This document shows, one piece after another, positions 57,253 through 64,000 of a stretch of 64,000 bases of DNA. A program made the position numbers and the translations under genes. Source of the DNA: Halobacillus litoralis (GTDB taxonomy: Bacteria; Bacillota; Bacilli; Bacillales; Halobacillaceae); the NCBI RefSeq assembly GCF_004101865.1, contig NZ_CP026118.1:62001-126000 (forward strand), written 5' to 3'. Position 1 is the stretch's first letter; every line of letters begins with the position of its first letter. The notes beneath the pieces are model-generated. The model was not told the DNA's origin. It ran no database searches and worked only from the letters and a program-made list of their open reading frames with translations.

Positions 57253-57492
57253 TTATAGTTGGAGTCCACTGCAATTTTTTGAATTATGCATCAAATGAAG
57301 AAGCCGAGTTTTGACGATTTTATCGTTCAACTCGGCTTCTTTTATAATTTTGATGAAGCTCTTTTCAGATAGGCCTCGTTGATGCCACGATGAGCGTGCC
57401 CGCGCAAGTATCCACCGGCAAGCAATTCGTGCGAAGAAACAATAAACTTTAACAGCTCCTCTAGATTGAAAAGGTTTTTTCAGTTGCCTTCT
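57253..57492 (-). repeat. Probable widespread Bacillaceae intergenic element
   Basis: The gap 57,161–57,519 holds no gene with a start and ribosome site. On the minus strand a stop-free frame reads …SSWHQRGLSEK…KIIKEAEL…RLLHLMHNSKN…LQL, ending at 57253. From memory this peptide string recurs as hypothetical ORF fragments in many Bacillus-group genomes, which marks a dispersed DNA element rather than a gene. It contains a strong hairpin at 57298–57343. Confidence 0.4.
57298..57343 (+). terminator. Strong hairpin/terminator in the yppE–RND gap
   Basis: AAGAAGCCGAGTT / AACTCGGCTTCTT perfect 13-bp outer stem with an inner ACGAT/ATCGT stem, then TT and AT-rich sequence. Confidence 0.65.
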
Positions 57493-57519
57493 ATTGATGG
57501 GGAGCTTTTTTTCTTCATA

Positions 57520-60500
57520 TTAAGACCTGGTTGCTTTCCTATTTGTGATTTTAGCAATGATCAGGTAGAAAGCAGGGACCAGTATTAAGGTGAGTACGGT
57601 AGAGAAGAGAAGGCCTGAGACGATGGATACGGCCAACGGCTTAAACAGGACATCACCAGAATAAATGATCGGTGTCAATGCAGCGATCGATGTGAGTGAA
57701 GTCAAAACGATCGGTCTGATTCTTGCTCTTCCTGCTTCAATGACAGCTTCGACAATGCTGCTATAATCCTGTCTATTTTGTTCGATGAATTCAACCAATA
57801 TGACAGAGTTTCTGACTACGATTCCTGATAAGGACACAATCCCGAGGGTTGCCAAGAAACTCAATGGCTGTCCTGATACGAATAAACCGATTATAGCTCC
57901 TGTAATAGCGAGGAAGACAGTACCTGTAATCAGCATAGGCATCAACAAAGAATTGAATTGAATCGCGATCGTCAAATAAATAAGGAATAGGACGATTACG
58001 AATAACTTCGAGACTTCGATAAAGAATTCAGTTGTTGCATCAGATTCCCCACTTTCAACAAGTGAGTACCCTTCCGGTAGATTTTCTTTTATTTGCTCGA
58101 CTGTCTCCGAAGCCTTCGCTGAGAAACTTTCTTCCATTCCTTCTTCTGGATATGCTTCTATAGTTATCGTTCGTTTACCATTCAAGTGAGGAAGCACACC
58201 AATGCGTTGAGTTTGATCCACAGAAATGATCTCATCCAAAGACAATGTCTGTGGTGGTTGAGAACTTGGGGAATCACTTCCACCCCCAGCAATCTTCAAA
58301 TCACTTAGAGCTACCCCCTCACTGTTGCCGTCATCTAGAATCACTTCCATCTGGAGACGGTTTCCGCTGTTGTCATACGTACCGAGAGGAATTCCGGTAT
58401 TTGCTAATTGAAGTTGTGAAGTGAGTTGATCGATGGATATATTGTTCTCAGTCAGTAACTCCCGATCCGGGTTATATTCTATAAAAGGCTGTTTTTCTCC
58501 CGCATTGATCGTAGCAATTTCAGCCCCTTCTACATCTGCAAGTTGATCTCGTGCTTTTTTCGCTTCTTCAATCAAGGGTCCAGTTTCGTTCCCTTGTATT
58601 TGCACCTGGATCGGCGGTGATGGAGGAGGGCCGGAAACGATGGTTTCTAAAAATATTTCAGCGTCAGGATAGGCCTCTCTCAATGGTTTTTCCCATTCCT
58701 CAATGAAATTGGAAGCACTAGTTTGCTCCCGGTCAACCCTTATGAGCAATTGCCCTGTGTTTTCACCGCTCCTTTGTAAACCAGAGCTGAACAAATTAGG
58801 AAGACCGGATCCAGTATAAATGGCGGTTTCTGTAATATTTTCTTCACGGTCTTCTAAAAATTGAACCATATCCTGCAATTGTGTCTGTGTTTCATCTATA
58901 GGTGTCCCTTGTGGATTTTCAATGGAAACAGTAACTTCAGGTCTATCTGCCGCTGGAAAGAATTCGAATGGTATCCGAATGACTAAAAGAGCAAGGGCTG
59001 CACATAATGCTAAGCCAGTCACCGCTGTCACCCATGGCTTTTTGGTCGTCTTAGGCAAAATTTTATCTGCGTAGATATTTTCCATCCCATCGAATGCTCT
59101 TCCTAACACCCCTTTCTTTGTTTCTGTATTTTGTTTTTGTCTGCGTTCCCTTACGTATTGTACGGTGGGGATAAAGGTTAAAGCAATGATCGTAGAAGCC
59201 ACGACTGTGAAAATCAGTACAGAAGGTAAAGCACGGATGAAGTCCCCGTTCGTACCTGATAAGAACATAAGTGGAAGGAAGCTGAAAATTATCATTAGTG
59301 TAGAAGTAATGATTGATTTTCCTACTTCCTTCACTCCACGAATGGTACCTTCCAGAGGGCCATCTCCAAGTTGAAACCTTCGTTGGATATTGTCGTTAAC
59401 CACAATTGCATCATCCACAAGGATCCCGATGGCGATGATCATGCCTATGATAGAGATTTGGTTCAAGTCCACACCCAAATAAGGAAGAGGAATCAGTCCG
59501 ATTAAAATAGATATAGGAATAGCTAAACCAACAAGGATTGCAGATGATATCGGAAGACCAAGAGCCATAATGATGAAGACGGCAATTAAAGAAATAGAAA
59601 ATGATGTGACAAGGTTTGTGAAAACTTCATTAATGATAGTACTTTGTGTATAAAAACGGTCGACTTGGATAGAGGGAGGGAGTTCGTTAGATAACGAATC
59701 GACTCTATTTGTAATTTGTTCTTGCAGCGCAGATATGTTGACCCCATCTTCAGCCAGAATAGTTACAGATAGAGCGGATTTGCCTTCATGAATTATCAAA
59801 TCTTCAGCGTCTTTATTTGTAATTTCGATGGAGCCGATGTCAGAAAGTGAGAGTACTTCTCCGTCATTATTCTTACCTATAGAAAGGCTTGAAAGCTCCT
59901 CAATATCTGAATACTTATTGACTATCAATTGTTTGACCTCATTACCATCTTCTTCAGTCCCAATTGCGGCCGGCCCGATTTCTTCCCTTAGCAAATTGAT
60001 GATAGAGAAGGGCGAAAGTCGGTTTTCATTAAGCAGTTCATTATCGAGTGAAATAGAAACTTGCTGCTCCGGCAGACCTTTAATCGAAATGGATTCGACA
60101 CCTGAAATCTCAGTTAATTGATCTTCCCATTCATCCAGCTTGCTCCGGAGTTCATAAAGGGCGTTGGTGTCCTCCGCTAATAAGTGATAAGAGGCAACAG
60201 CTGAAGTGGATAAGTCAGTGTTAATATCAGGGTCCTGTACTTCATCTGGAAAACTCCTGGCTGCATCGGAAACAGTCTGTCTGATTTTTGAGTTGACTGT
60301 ATTACGGTCAGCTTCTCCACTAAGAGTAGCAGTGATGGATCCAAATCCTGTTGTAGAGGCAGAAGTTACTTCCTCAATCCCCTGGATATTTAATAGTTCA
60401 TCCTCTATCGGATTCGTAATGGTTCTTTCGACTTCTATAGGAGTCGCACCTGGATACACGGTTGAGATAGACGCTGCATTAACGTCAATTTCCGGTATTT

Positions 60501-60597
60501 CTCTTTTGGGCAATTGTAAATAGGTGAATACCCCGGTGAAGATTAGTAATGCGATAAAAACCCAGACAATCTTATTGTATTTAAGTATCGACTTCAT
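57520..60597 (-). CDS. RND-family efflux transporter (SwrC/AcrB type)
   Basis: A 1025-residue proton-driven exporter with the RND layout: one membrane helix (about 8–28), large periplasmic-type loop, helices 2–6 (about 325–470), second large loop, helices 8–12 (about 845–1010). The Asp pair of the proton relay is present in GILVDDAIVVND (about 390). The usual Lys of helix 10 is Arg in GIVVRNSVILVEF. No membrane-fusion partner or outer channel gene is near, as for B. subtilis SwrC, which exports surfactin; substrate here unknown. Start ATG follows GGGGAGGG. A palindromic operator precedes it. Confidence 0.92.
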   Translation of the reverse strand: MKSILKYNKIVWVFIALLIFTGVFTYLQLPKREIPEIDVNAASISTVYPGATPIEVERTITNPIEDELLNIQGIEEVTSASTTGFGSITATLSGEADRNTVNSKIRQTVSDAARSFPDEVQDPDINTDLSTSAVASYHLLAEDTNALYELRSKLDEWEDQLTEISGVESISIKGLPEQQVSISLDNELLNENRLSPFSIINLLREEIGPAAIGTEEDGNEVKQLIVNKYSDIEELSSLSIGKNNDGEVLSLSDIGSIEITNKDAEDLIIHEGKSALSVTILAEDGVNISALQEQITNRVDSLSNELPPSIQVDRFYTQSTIINEVFTNLVTSFSISLIAVFIIMALGLPISSAILVGLAIPISILIGLIPLPYLGVDLNQISIIGMIIAIGILVDDAIVVNDNIQRRFQLGDGPLEGTIRGVKEVGKSIITSTLMIIFSFLPLMFLSGTNGDFIRALPSVLIFTVVASTIIALTFIPTVQYVRERRQKQNTETKKGVLGRAFDGMENIYADKILPKTTKKPWVTAVTGLALCAALALLVIRIPFEFFPAADRPEVTVSIENPQGTPIDETQTQLQDMVQFLEDREENITETAIYTGSGLPNLFSSGLQRSGENTGQLLIRVDREQTSASNFIEEWEKPLREAYPDAEIFLETIVSGPPPSPPIQVQIQGNETGPLIEEAKKARDQLADVEGAEIATINAGEKQPFIEYNPDRELLTENNISIDQLTSQLQLANTGIPLGTYDNSGNRLQMEVILDDGNSEGVALSDLKIAGGGSDSPSSQPPQTLSLDEIISVDQTQRIGVLPHLNGKRTITIEAYPEEGMEESFSAKASETVEQIKENLPEGYSLVESGESDATTEFFIEVSKLFVIVLFLIYLTIAIQFNSLLMPMLITGTVFLAITGAIIGLFVSGQPLSFLATLGIVSLSGIVVRNSVILVEFIEQNRQDYSSIVEAVIEAGRARIRPIVLTSLTSIAALTPIIYSGDVLFKPLAVSIVSGLLFSTVLTLILVPAFYLIIAKITNRKATRS

Positions 60598-60639
60598 GAA
60601 GTCATTCCCTCCCCTTAAATTATGGTGGCGCTGCTTCTT

Positions 60640-60670
60640 AGTATAAACGTTTATTTGACACTTGTGTCAA
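60640..60670 (-). promoter_or_regulatory. Probable promoter of the RND exporter
   Basis: On the minus strand TTGACA (60670–60665), 19-nt spacer, TATACT (60645–60640), about 43 nt before the start codon. The spacer is longer than optimal, often a mark of regulated promoters. The −35 lies within the palindrome at 60649–60676. Confidence 0.45.
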
Positions 60671-60676
60671 ATAAAC
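60649..60676. promoter_or_regulatory. Palindromic operator in the RND exporter promoter
   Basis: GTTTATTTGACAC and GTGTCAAATAAAC are perfect 13-bp inverted arms separated by TT. The 28-bp site covers the −35 and spacer of the exporter promoter, as operators for TetR-type efflux repressors do. No regulator gene lies in the window next to it. Confidence 0.65.
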
Positions 60677-60714
60677 ACTTTTTCAATGTGCTCTGTTCAT
60701 AGTTGTGAAACCGC

Positions 60715-60743
60715 TTTACATTTTTGAGTTATTCATATATAAT
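60715..60743 (+). promoter_or_regulatory. Sigma-A promoter of cdd
   Basis: TTTACA (60715–60720), 17-nt spacer, TATAAT (60738–60743), 30 nt before the cdd start codon. Confidence 0.7.
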
Positions 60744-60772
60744 TGCTTTCCCATCATGAGGGAGGGATAACA

Positions 60773-61180
60773 ATGGAATTAGGACAATTGATCGAAAAAG
60801 CTAAATATGTACGAGAGAAAGCTTACACACCCTACTCAAAGTTTCAAGTAGGCGCTGCCTTGCTAACTGTGGACGGTTCATTATACACCGGGTGCAACAT
60901 TGAAAATGCTGCCTATCCTGTTACATGTTGTGCAGAAAGGGTAGCTATTTTTAAAGCTATTTCTGAAGGCCGATTTCACTTCAAAGAAATAGCAGTAGTA
61001 GCGGACACGAAAAGACCAGTACCGCCTTGTGGTTCTTGTCGCCAGGTGATGAGCGAATTCTTTTCGTCCGATGTAAAGATCCACACCACTAATCTTCAGG
61101 GAGAAACGAAAACTTTTACAATGGAAGAGATTCTTCCCTTTTCATTTGCGTCATCTGATCTTCCCGAAGATCAGTCTTAA
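60773..61180 (+). CDS. cdd: Cytidine deaminase
   Basis: Deaminates cytidine and deoxycytidine for pyrimidine salvage. The 135-residue homotetrameric type has the zinc/catalytic motifs CAERVAIFKA (His replaced by Cys, with catalytic Glu, as in Gram-positive enzymes) and PPCGSCRQV. The ATG at 60773 follows GAGGGAGGGATAA. In B. subtilis cdd lies near era; here it is a single gene between the RND exporter and the coat gene. Confidence 0.96.
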   Translation: MELGQLIEKAKYVREKAYTPYSKFQVGAALLTVDGSLYTGCNIENAAYPVTCCAERVAIFKAISEGRFHFKEIAVVADTKRPVPPCGSCRQVMSEFFSSDVKIHTTNLQGETKTFTMEEILPFSFASSDLPEDQS

Positions 61181-61205
61181 TATTCATTTATACTTAAGAT
61201 ATAGG

Positions 61206-61233
61206 AAGGGATGAGAACTCATCCCTTTTTTTT
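61206..61233 (+). terminator. Terminator after cdd
   Basis: AAGGGATGAG / CTCATCCCTT perfect 10-bp stem with a 2-nt loop and T run. Confidence 0.88.
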
Positions 61234-61307
61234 ATTTGGAGTTCAAAGATACCATTCAAACACTTGAACATCTTAATTATTCCGTAGATATGAGAATATC
61301 GCCCAGT

Positions 61308-61336
61308 ACATTCGATGGTTTTGTGACATACGCTGA
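61308..61336 (+). promoter_or_regulatory. Candidate sigma-K promoter of the coat gene
   Basis: AC (61308–61309) and CATACGCTGA (61327–61336) with a 17-nt gap approximate the sigma-K −35 (AC) and −10 (CATAnnnTA) pattern. It lies 33 nt before the coat-protein start. Weak alone, supported by the gene type. Confidence 0.35.
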
Positions 61337-61368
61337 TAAGGAATAACAGAACAAGGAGTGAAAGCATA

Positions 61369-62025
61369 ATGCATAATCATTCAATGCAAGGTTCTTGTGG
61401 CTGTGGACCGTCTGGACCTGCAAGCAATCGTCGCCCGATCGTTTGTCCAATGCAACATTGCGTGCTGGATAATTACTTTTTAGAAAATCAAGACTATATC
61501 CACCCGACACACATCCTCGTGCAGAACCACCACATGCTGAATAACAACCATTACTTCCCTTATATGGTGTCTGAACAGAATAGCTTCCAAACACAGGATT
61601 TCGCTTTTCCTCAAGGGTCTTCCCCAGATTACAATTGGATGGATTATATGAACCCTCAGGAGATGGGTCAAATGCCAATGGGTCAAGGCCAAGGCCAAGG
61701 CCAAGGGCAAATGCCTATGATGGACCAGGAAGACATGGGAGAAATGGGTCAAATGCCTATGATGAATCAAGAGGGTATGGACGGTATGGGCCAAATGCCT
61801 ATGATGCCCGGACAAATGATGGGACAGGGACAAATGCCGATGGGTCAAGGGCAAATACCTATGATGGGTCAAGGTCAAGGTCAAGGGCAAATACCTATGA
61901 TGGGTCAAGGTCAAGGTCAAGGGCAAATGCCAATGGGTCAAGGCCAAGGCCAAGGTCAAGGACAAATGCCTATGATGGGCCAGGGCCAAATGCCTATGAT
62001 GGGCGGATCCGGATCGAACAGTTAA
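61369..62025 (+). CDS. cotD: CotD-like spore coat protein with Met/Gly/Gln repeat tail
   Basis: A 218-residue protein. Residues 1–65 are rich in His, Asn, Cys and Pro (GSCGCG, PIVCPMQHCVLD, HPTHILVQNHH, NNNHYFPY), the pattern of CotD-family inner coat proteins. Residues ~95–215 are a low-complexity array of MGQGQ, GQGQGQ and QMPMM units, absent from the ~75-residue B. subtilis CotD. The ATG follows ACAAGGAGTG. cotD sits near ypsA–gpsB in B. subtilis too. Its own terminator follows. Confidence 0.8.
   Translation: MHNHSMQGSCGCGPSGPASNRRPIVCPMQHCVLDNYFLENQDYIHPTHILVQNHHMLNNNHYFPYMVSEQNSFQTQDFAFPQGSSPDYNWMDYMNPQEMGQMPMGQGQGQGQGQMPMMDQEDMGEMGQMPMMNQEGMDGMGQMPMMPGQMMGQGQMPMGQGQIPMMGQGQGQGQIPMMGQGQGQGQMPMGQGQGQGQGQMPMMGQGQMPMMGGSGSNS
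61671..62004 (+). repeat. Tandem hexamer-like repeats inside the coat gene
   Basis: Runs of CAAGGC/CAAGGT hexamers (Gln-Gly) alternate with blocks coding QMPMM. Blocks such as GGGCAAATACCTATGATGGG occur more than once almost unchanged (61851 and 61887 regions), indicating recent duplication. In-frame length change by slippage is likely. Confidence 0.8.
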
Positions 62026-62029
62026 CTCT

Positions 62030-62068
62030 AAATAAGCCACGTTTTAGTGGCTTATTTTCTTTTTTTTG
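62030..62068 (+). terminator. Terminator after the coat gene
   Basis: AATAAGCCAC / GTGGCTTATT 10-bp stem with loop GTTTTA, followed by a T-rich tract. Confidence 0.88.
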
Positions 62069-62135
62069 ATAGAAGTATTAGAATAGTAAGTGAGCGGATC
62101 ACTTAACGTTGTTGTTGTTTAAGGAGGAATACACC

Positions 62136-62699
62136 ATGAAAACCATAGTTGTAACCGGGTATAAACCGATGGAAATGGGAATCTTCAAGCCGAACGATCC
62201 GAAAATTGCTTTTATTAAAGAATCGATCAGGAAAAGATTGAGCGCCTTCATTGAAGAAGGTCTTGAATGGGTGCTTGTATCCGGGCAAATGGGTGTTGAA
62301 TTATGGACATCAGAGGTGGTGTTAGATTTGAAAGAAGAATACGAGATCAAACTTGGTATCCTTCCTCCATTTGAGAATCAACAAGAGCGGTGGCCGGAAG
62401 ATCTACAAATGATTTATGAAGAAGTGACGATGACTGCTGATTTTTTTAAGCCAATCTACAAAAAAGGATACGACGGGCCTTATCAATTTAAAGCGAAAGA
62501 TCAATTTTTAGTGGCGCATTCAGATGGGTGCCTCGTATTGTTTGATGAGGATACGAAAGGGAGCCCCGAATTCTTCTTAAGGGCAGCTGAAAAAGCAGCT
62601 GAAAAAGAGGATTATCCAATTTTATACATAACACCTTTAGACCTGGAAGAAACCGTCGAGGAGCTGCGAATGGCGAATCCTGACTATTGGAGTCAATAA
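62136..62699 (+). CDS. ypsA: DUF1273 / SLOG-domain protein YpsA
   Basis: A 187-residue Rossmann-like protein of the YpsA family (SLOG/TIGR00725-like). It has VVTGYKPMEMGIF at the N-terminus, WVLVSGQMGVELW (about 46–58) and GCLVLFDEDTKGSP (nucleotide-binding region, about 134). In Firmicutes YpsA is linked to cell division and overlaps functionally with GpsB, its neighbour. The ATG at 62136 follows AAGGAGGAA. Confidence 0.92.
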   Translation: MKTIVVTGYKPMEMGIFKPNDPKIAFIKESIRKRLSAFIEEGLEWVLVSGQMGVELWTSEVVLDLKEEYEIKLGILPPFENQQERWPEDLQMIYEEVTMTADFFKPIYKKGYDGPYQFKAKDQFLVAHSDGCLVLFDEDTKGSPEFFLRAAEKAAEKEDYPILYITPLDLEETVEELRMANPDYWSQ

Positions 62700-62716
62700 A
62701 ATTTTTACACTTAAAA

Positions 62717-62745
62717 TTGACATTTGCTCCACCTTTTGAAAAAAT
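62717..62745 (+). promoter_or_regulatory. Possible gpsB promoter
   Basis: TTGACA (62717–62722), 17-nt spacer, AAAAAT (62740–62745). Perfect −35 with a 4-of-6 −10. Confidence 0.4.
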
Positions 62746-62778
62746 AAGTGTAATGTGTTAAACAGAGGTGAGGTTAAT

Positions 62779-63093
62779 ATGAATTTAGAAGAGTATCAAT
62801 TGAGCGGTAAGGATATACTTGAGAAAGATTTCAAAACATCCATGCGTGGGTACAATCAGGAAGAAGTCGATGAGTATCTAGATTTGATTATTCAGGATTA
62901 CGATCGTTTTCAACAGGAAATTGAACGTTTGCAGCAGGAAAATGATAGACTGAAAAAGATGTCTTCACGTGAAACGACCCAAAGGCAGAGACAGCCGCAA
63001 CCGTCTACGAATAATCATCAAGTCAATTATGATATTCTCAAACGTGTATCCAATTTAGAAAAAGCTGTTTTCGGTAACAAGTACGCAGATTGA
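62779..63093 (+). CDS. gpsB: Cell division and PBP1 shuttling protein GpsB
   Basis: A 104-residue DivIVA-like coiled-coil protein that moves PBP1 (PonA, also in this window) between septum and side wall. The N-terminal domain has [27 protein letters not shown] in pieces such as FKTSMRGY and EEVDEYLD; the coiled coil covers about 35–70. A Gln/Ser linker and a short C-terminal trimerisation helix ([13 protein letters not shown]) follow. The ATG at 62779 follows AGAGGTGAGG. Confidence 0.96.
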   Translation: MNLEEYQLSGKDILEKDFKTSMRGYNQEEVDEYLDLIIQDYDRFQQEIERLQQENDRLKKMSSRETTQRQRQPQPSTNNHQVNYDILKRVSNLEKAVFGNKYAD

Positions 63094-63109
63094 TCCCTGG
63101 TATTTCCAT

Positions 63110-63138
63110 ATGACAAAGCAATACGAATTTGTTATAAT
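63110..63138 (+). promoter_or_regulatory. rnpB promoter
   Basis: ATGACA (63110–63115), 17-nt spacer, TATAAT (63133–63138) with an extended TGn element. A transcript from about 63145 would carry a short 5' precursor removed to give mature RNase P RNA. Confidence 0.65.
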
Positions 63139-63183
63139 GGTTGAGCGTGTCTGTGATGGCACCTTGAATGCACAATCAAAACA

Positions 63184-63582
63184 GATTTTGAATACTCGGG
63201 TAATCGCTGTATGGTTCACCATGCAGAGGAAAGTCCATGCTCGCACAAGCTGAGATGCTTGTAGTGTTCGTGCTTGACGAAACCATAAGTCAAGGGAGTT
63301 CTTAGAACTAACGGCAAGGAAAATTCCTACGTCTTTAGATATGGAATGACTACTTTGAAAGTGCCACAGTGACGGAGCCGTAGTAGAAATACTGCGGGTG
63401 GAACGAGGTAAACCCCACGAGCGAGCAACCCAAATATAGGTAGGGGCACTCTCTGAAAGGAAATGAACAGAAGGAGAGGTCGTTTTACGGCAGATAGATG
63501 ATTGCCACCGGAGTACGAGGTTGACCACCGTTTGTAGTACAATGGAACAGAACATGGCTTACAGAGTATTCAAAAGGTCTTC
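63184..63582 (+). ncRNA. rnpB: RNase P RNA, type B
   Basis: Catalytic RNA of RNase P. It contains the universal 5' block GAGGAAAGTCCATGCTCGCAC (63226 region, quoted here only in part: AGGAAAGTCC), CATAAGTCAAGGG-like helices, the conserved AAAGTGCCACAGTGACGG, GTGGAAC, GTAAACCCC, and the 3' block ATGGAACA…ACATGGCTTACAG. The ends pair (TTTTGAATACTC with GAGTATTCAAAA), forming P1. About 399 nt, like B. subtilis (401 nt). Ends are set by P1 and alignment from memory, accurate to a few nt. Confidence 0.96.
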
Positions 63583-63597
63583 ATTTAAGTACAATAC

Positions 63598-63637
63598 ACC
63601 CTTCTGGAAAGCCACAAGCTTTTTGGAGGGTTTTTTT
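63598..63637 (+). terminator. Terminator after rnpB
   Basis: ACCCTTC…AAAGC / GCTTT…GGAGGGT hairpin followed by seven T. Confidence 0.8.
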
Positions 63638-63669
63638 ATTGCTATACATATTTAAGGAGGTAAGAGTGA

Positions 63670-64000
63670 ATGTCACAAAAAGTAACATTAATCGCTACTG
63701 CAGCCATGGGGTTAGAAGCGATTGTCGGAAAAGAAGTAAAAGCACTAGGGTACGAGAATCTTCAAGTGGAAAACGGACGTGTTTCTTTTGAAGCAGATGT
63801 CTCCGCCATCCCACGTGCTAACTTGTGGCTGCGTACAGCGGACCGAGTCAAATTACAAGTCGGAAGGTTCAAGGCGACGTCTTTTGATCAGCTCTTTGAA
63901 CAAACGAAGGCTCTACCATGGGAAGATTTCATTGCAGAAGAAGGCGAGTTTCCTGTAATCGGAAAGTCAGTGAAGTCGAAACTTTACAGTGTTCCTGATT
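63670..64000 (+). CDS. ypsC: RNA N2-guanosine methyltransferase YpsC (RlmL/K-like), 5' part
   Basis: The first 110 residues, open at the right window edge. The visible part is the N-terminal THUMP/ferredoxin-like region of the YpsC/RlmL family (ATAAMGLEAIVGKEVKAL, ANLWLRTADRVKLQVG). The SAM-binding domain would follow outside. The ATG at 63670 follows AAGGAGGTAAG. Located after rnpB as in B. subtilis. Predicted 23S rRNA m2G methylation. Confidence 0.92.
   Translation, partial: MSQKVTLIATAAMGLEAIVGKEVKALGYENLQVENGRVSFEADVSAIPRANLWLRTADRVKLQVGRFKATSFDQLFEQTKALPWEDFIAEEGEFPVIGKSVKSKLYSVPD

Noticed and set aside
57937..58500. Search for a membrane-fusion partner fused to or near the RND gene
   Set aside because: The single frame covers a standard RND permease only; flanking genes are unrelated, as in SwrC-type systems.
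61671..62004. CRISPR-like regular repeats
   Set aside because: The repeats are in-frame coding hexamers without spacers; no cas genes are in the window.
61480..62040. Leu/Thr/His-rich minus-strand frame over the coat gene
   Set aside because: Mirror of the CAAGGC hexamer repeats; the plus-strand gene has the ribosome site, the CotD-like head and the terminator.

Overview
This window is chromosomal DNA of a spore-forming Bacillaceae, most like the moderately halophilic Halobacillus/Oceanobacillus group. The evidence is the gene order, which follows the Bacillus subtilis ansA/prsW–sleB–ypeB … gpsB–rnpB–ypsC segment almost gene for gene, together with sporulation and germination genes (sleB, ypeB, spoIVA, sspM, a cotD-like coat gene, ypjB), TRAP (mtrB), a menaquinol:cytochrome c reductase (qcrABC), bacillithiol synthesis (bshA) and a Gram-positive type B RNase P RNA. 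No phage, IS transposase, CRISPR array, rRNA or tRNA gene is seen. The species assignment is inference.

Layout. 1–4,110: 5' part of ansA, prsW (anti-sigma-W processing protease), then the germination pair sleB–ypeB. 4,390–8,790: PilZ protein, cmk, plsC, S1-domain protein, fni. 8,850–14,570: yphA, YIEGIA protein and its small partner, der, gpsA, a SpoVIF-like protein, yphE, lipoprotein yphF. 14,840–17,335: spoIVA, then hbs with a long leader region. 17,420–20,915: mtrB, hepS–menG–hepT (menaquinone side chain and ring methylation), ndk. 21,230–28,500: cheR and a compact aromatic block aroC–aroB–aroH–hisC–tyrA–aroA. 28,560–34,315: an unusual amidohydrolase-like protein, ypiA, ypiB, ypiF and qcrABC. 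34,336–44,890: ypjA, ypjB, a YugP-type protease, ypjC on the minus strand, then ypjD–dapB–mgsA–bshA–cca–birA–panBCD. 44,915–52,475: dinG, ypmA, ypmB, aspB, asnS, dnaD, nth. 52,480–56,341 (minus strand): ponA, recU, sspM. 56,481–64,000: small cytosolic genes, a large RND exporter on the minus strand, cdd, a cotD-like gene, ypsA, gpsB, rnpB and the start of ypsC.

Differences from the B. subtilis order: folE is absent beside mtrB, the trpEDCFBA block is absent between aroH and hisC, bshB1 is absent between mgsA and bshA, ypoC is absent between nth and ponA, and a YugP-like protease plus an RND exporter with cdd are added. Three proteins carry long low-complexity tails or repeats (QcrC Gly/Ser/Glu, PonA Asn/Asp/Gly, CotD-like Met/Gly/Gln).

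The most interesting non-coding signal is a family of about 100-nt hairpin repeats in four intergenic regions (near 1.7, 21.0, 36.6 and 56.0 kb). Three of the four loci keep the same fold, including a bulge on the 3' arm, although paired bases have changed on both sides. Two loci carry them in tandem at a 122–124 bp period. A 13-bp perfect palindrome in the promoter of the RND exporter is a likely repressor operator whose regulator is not nearby. No wholly new multi-gene system is evident; most of the window is conserved core genome.
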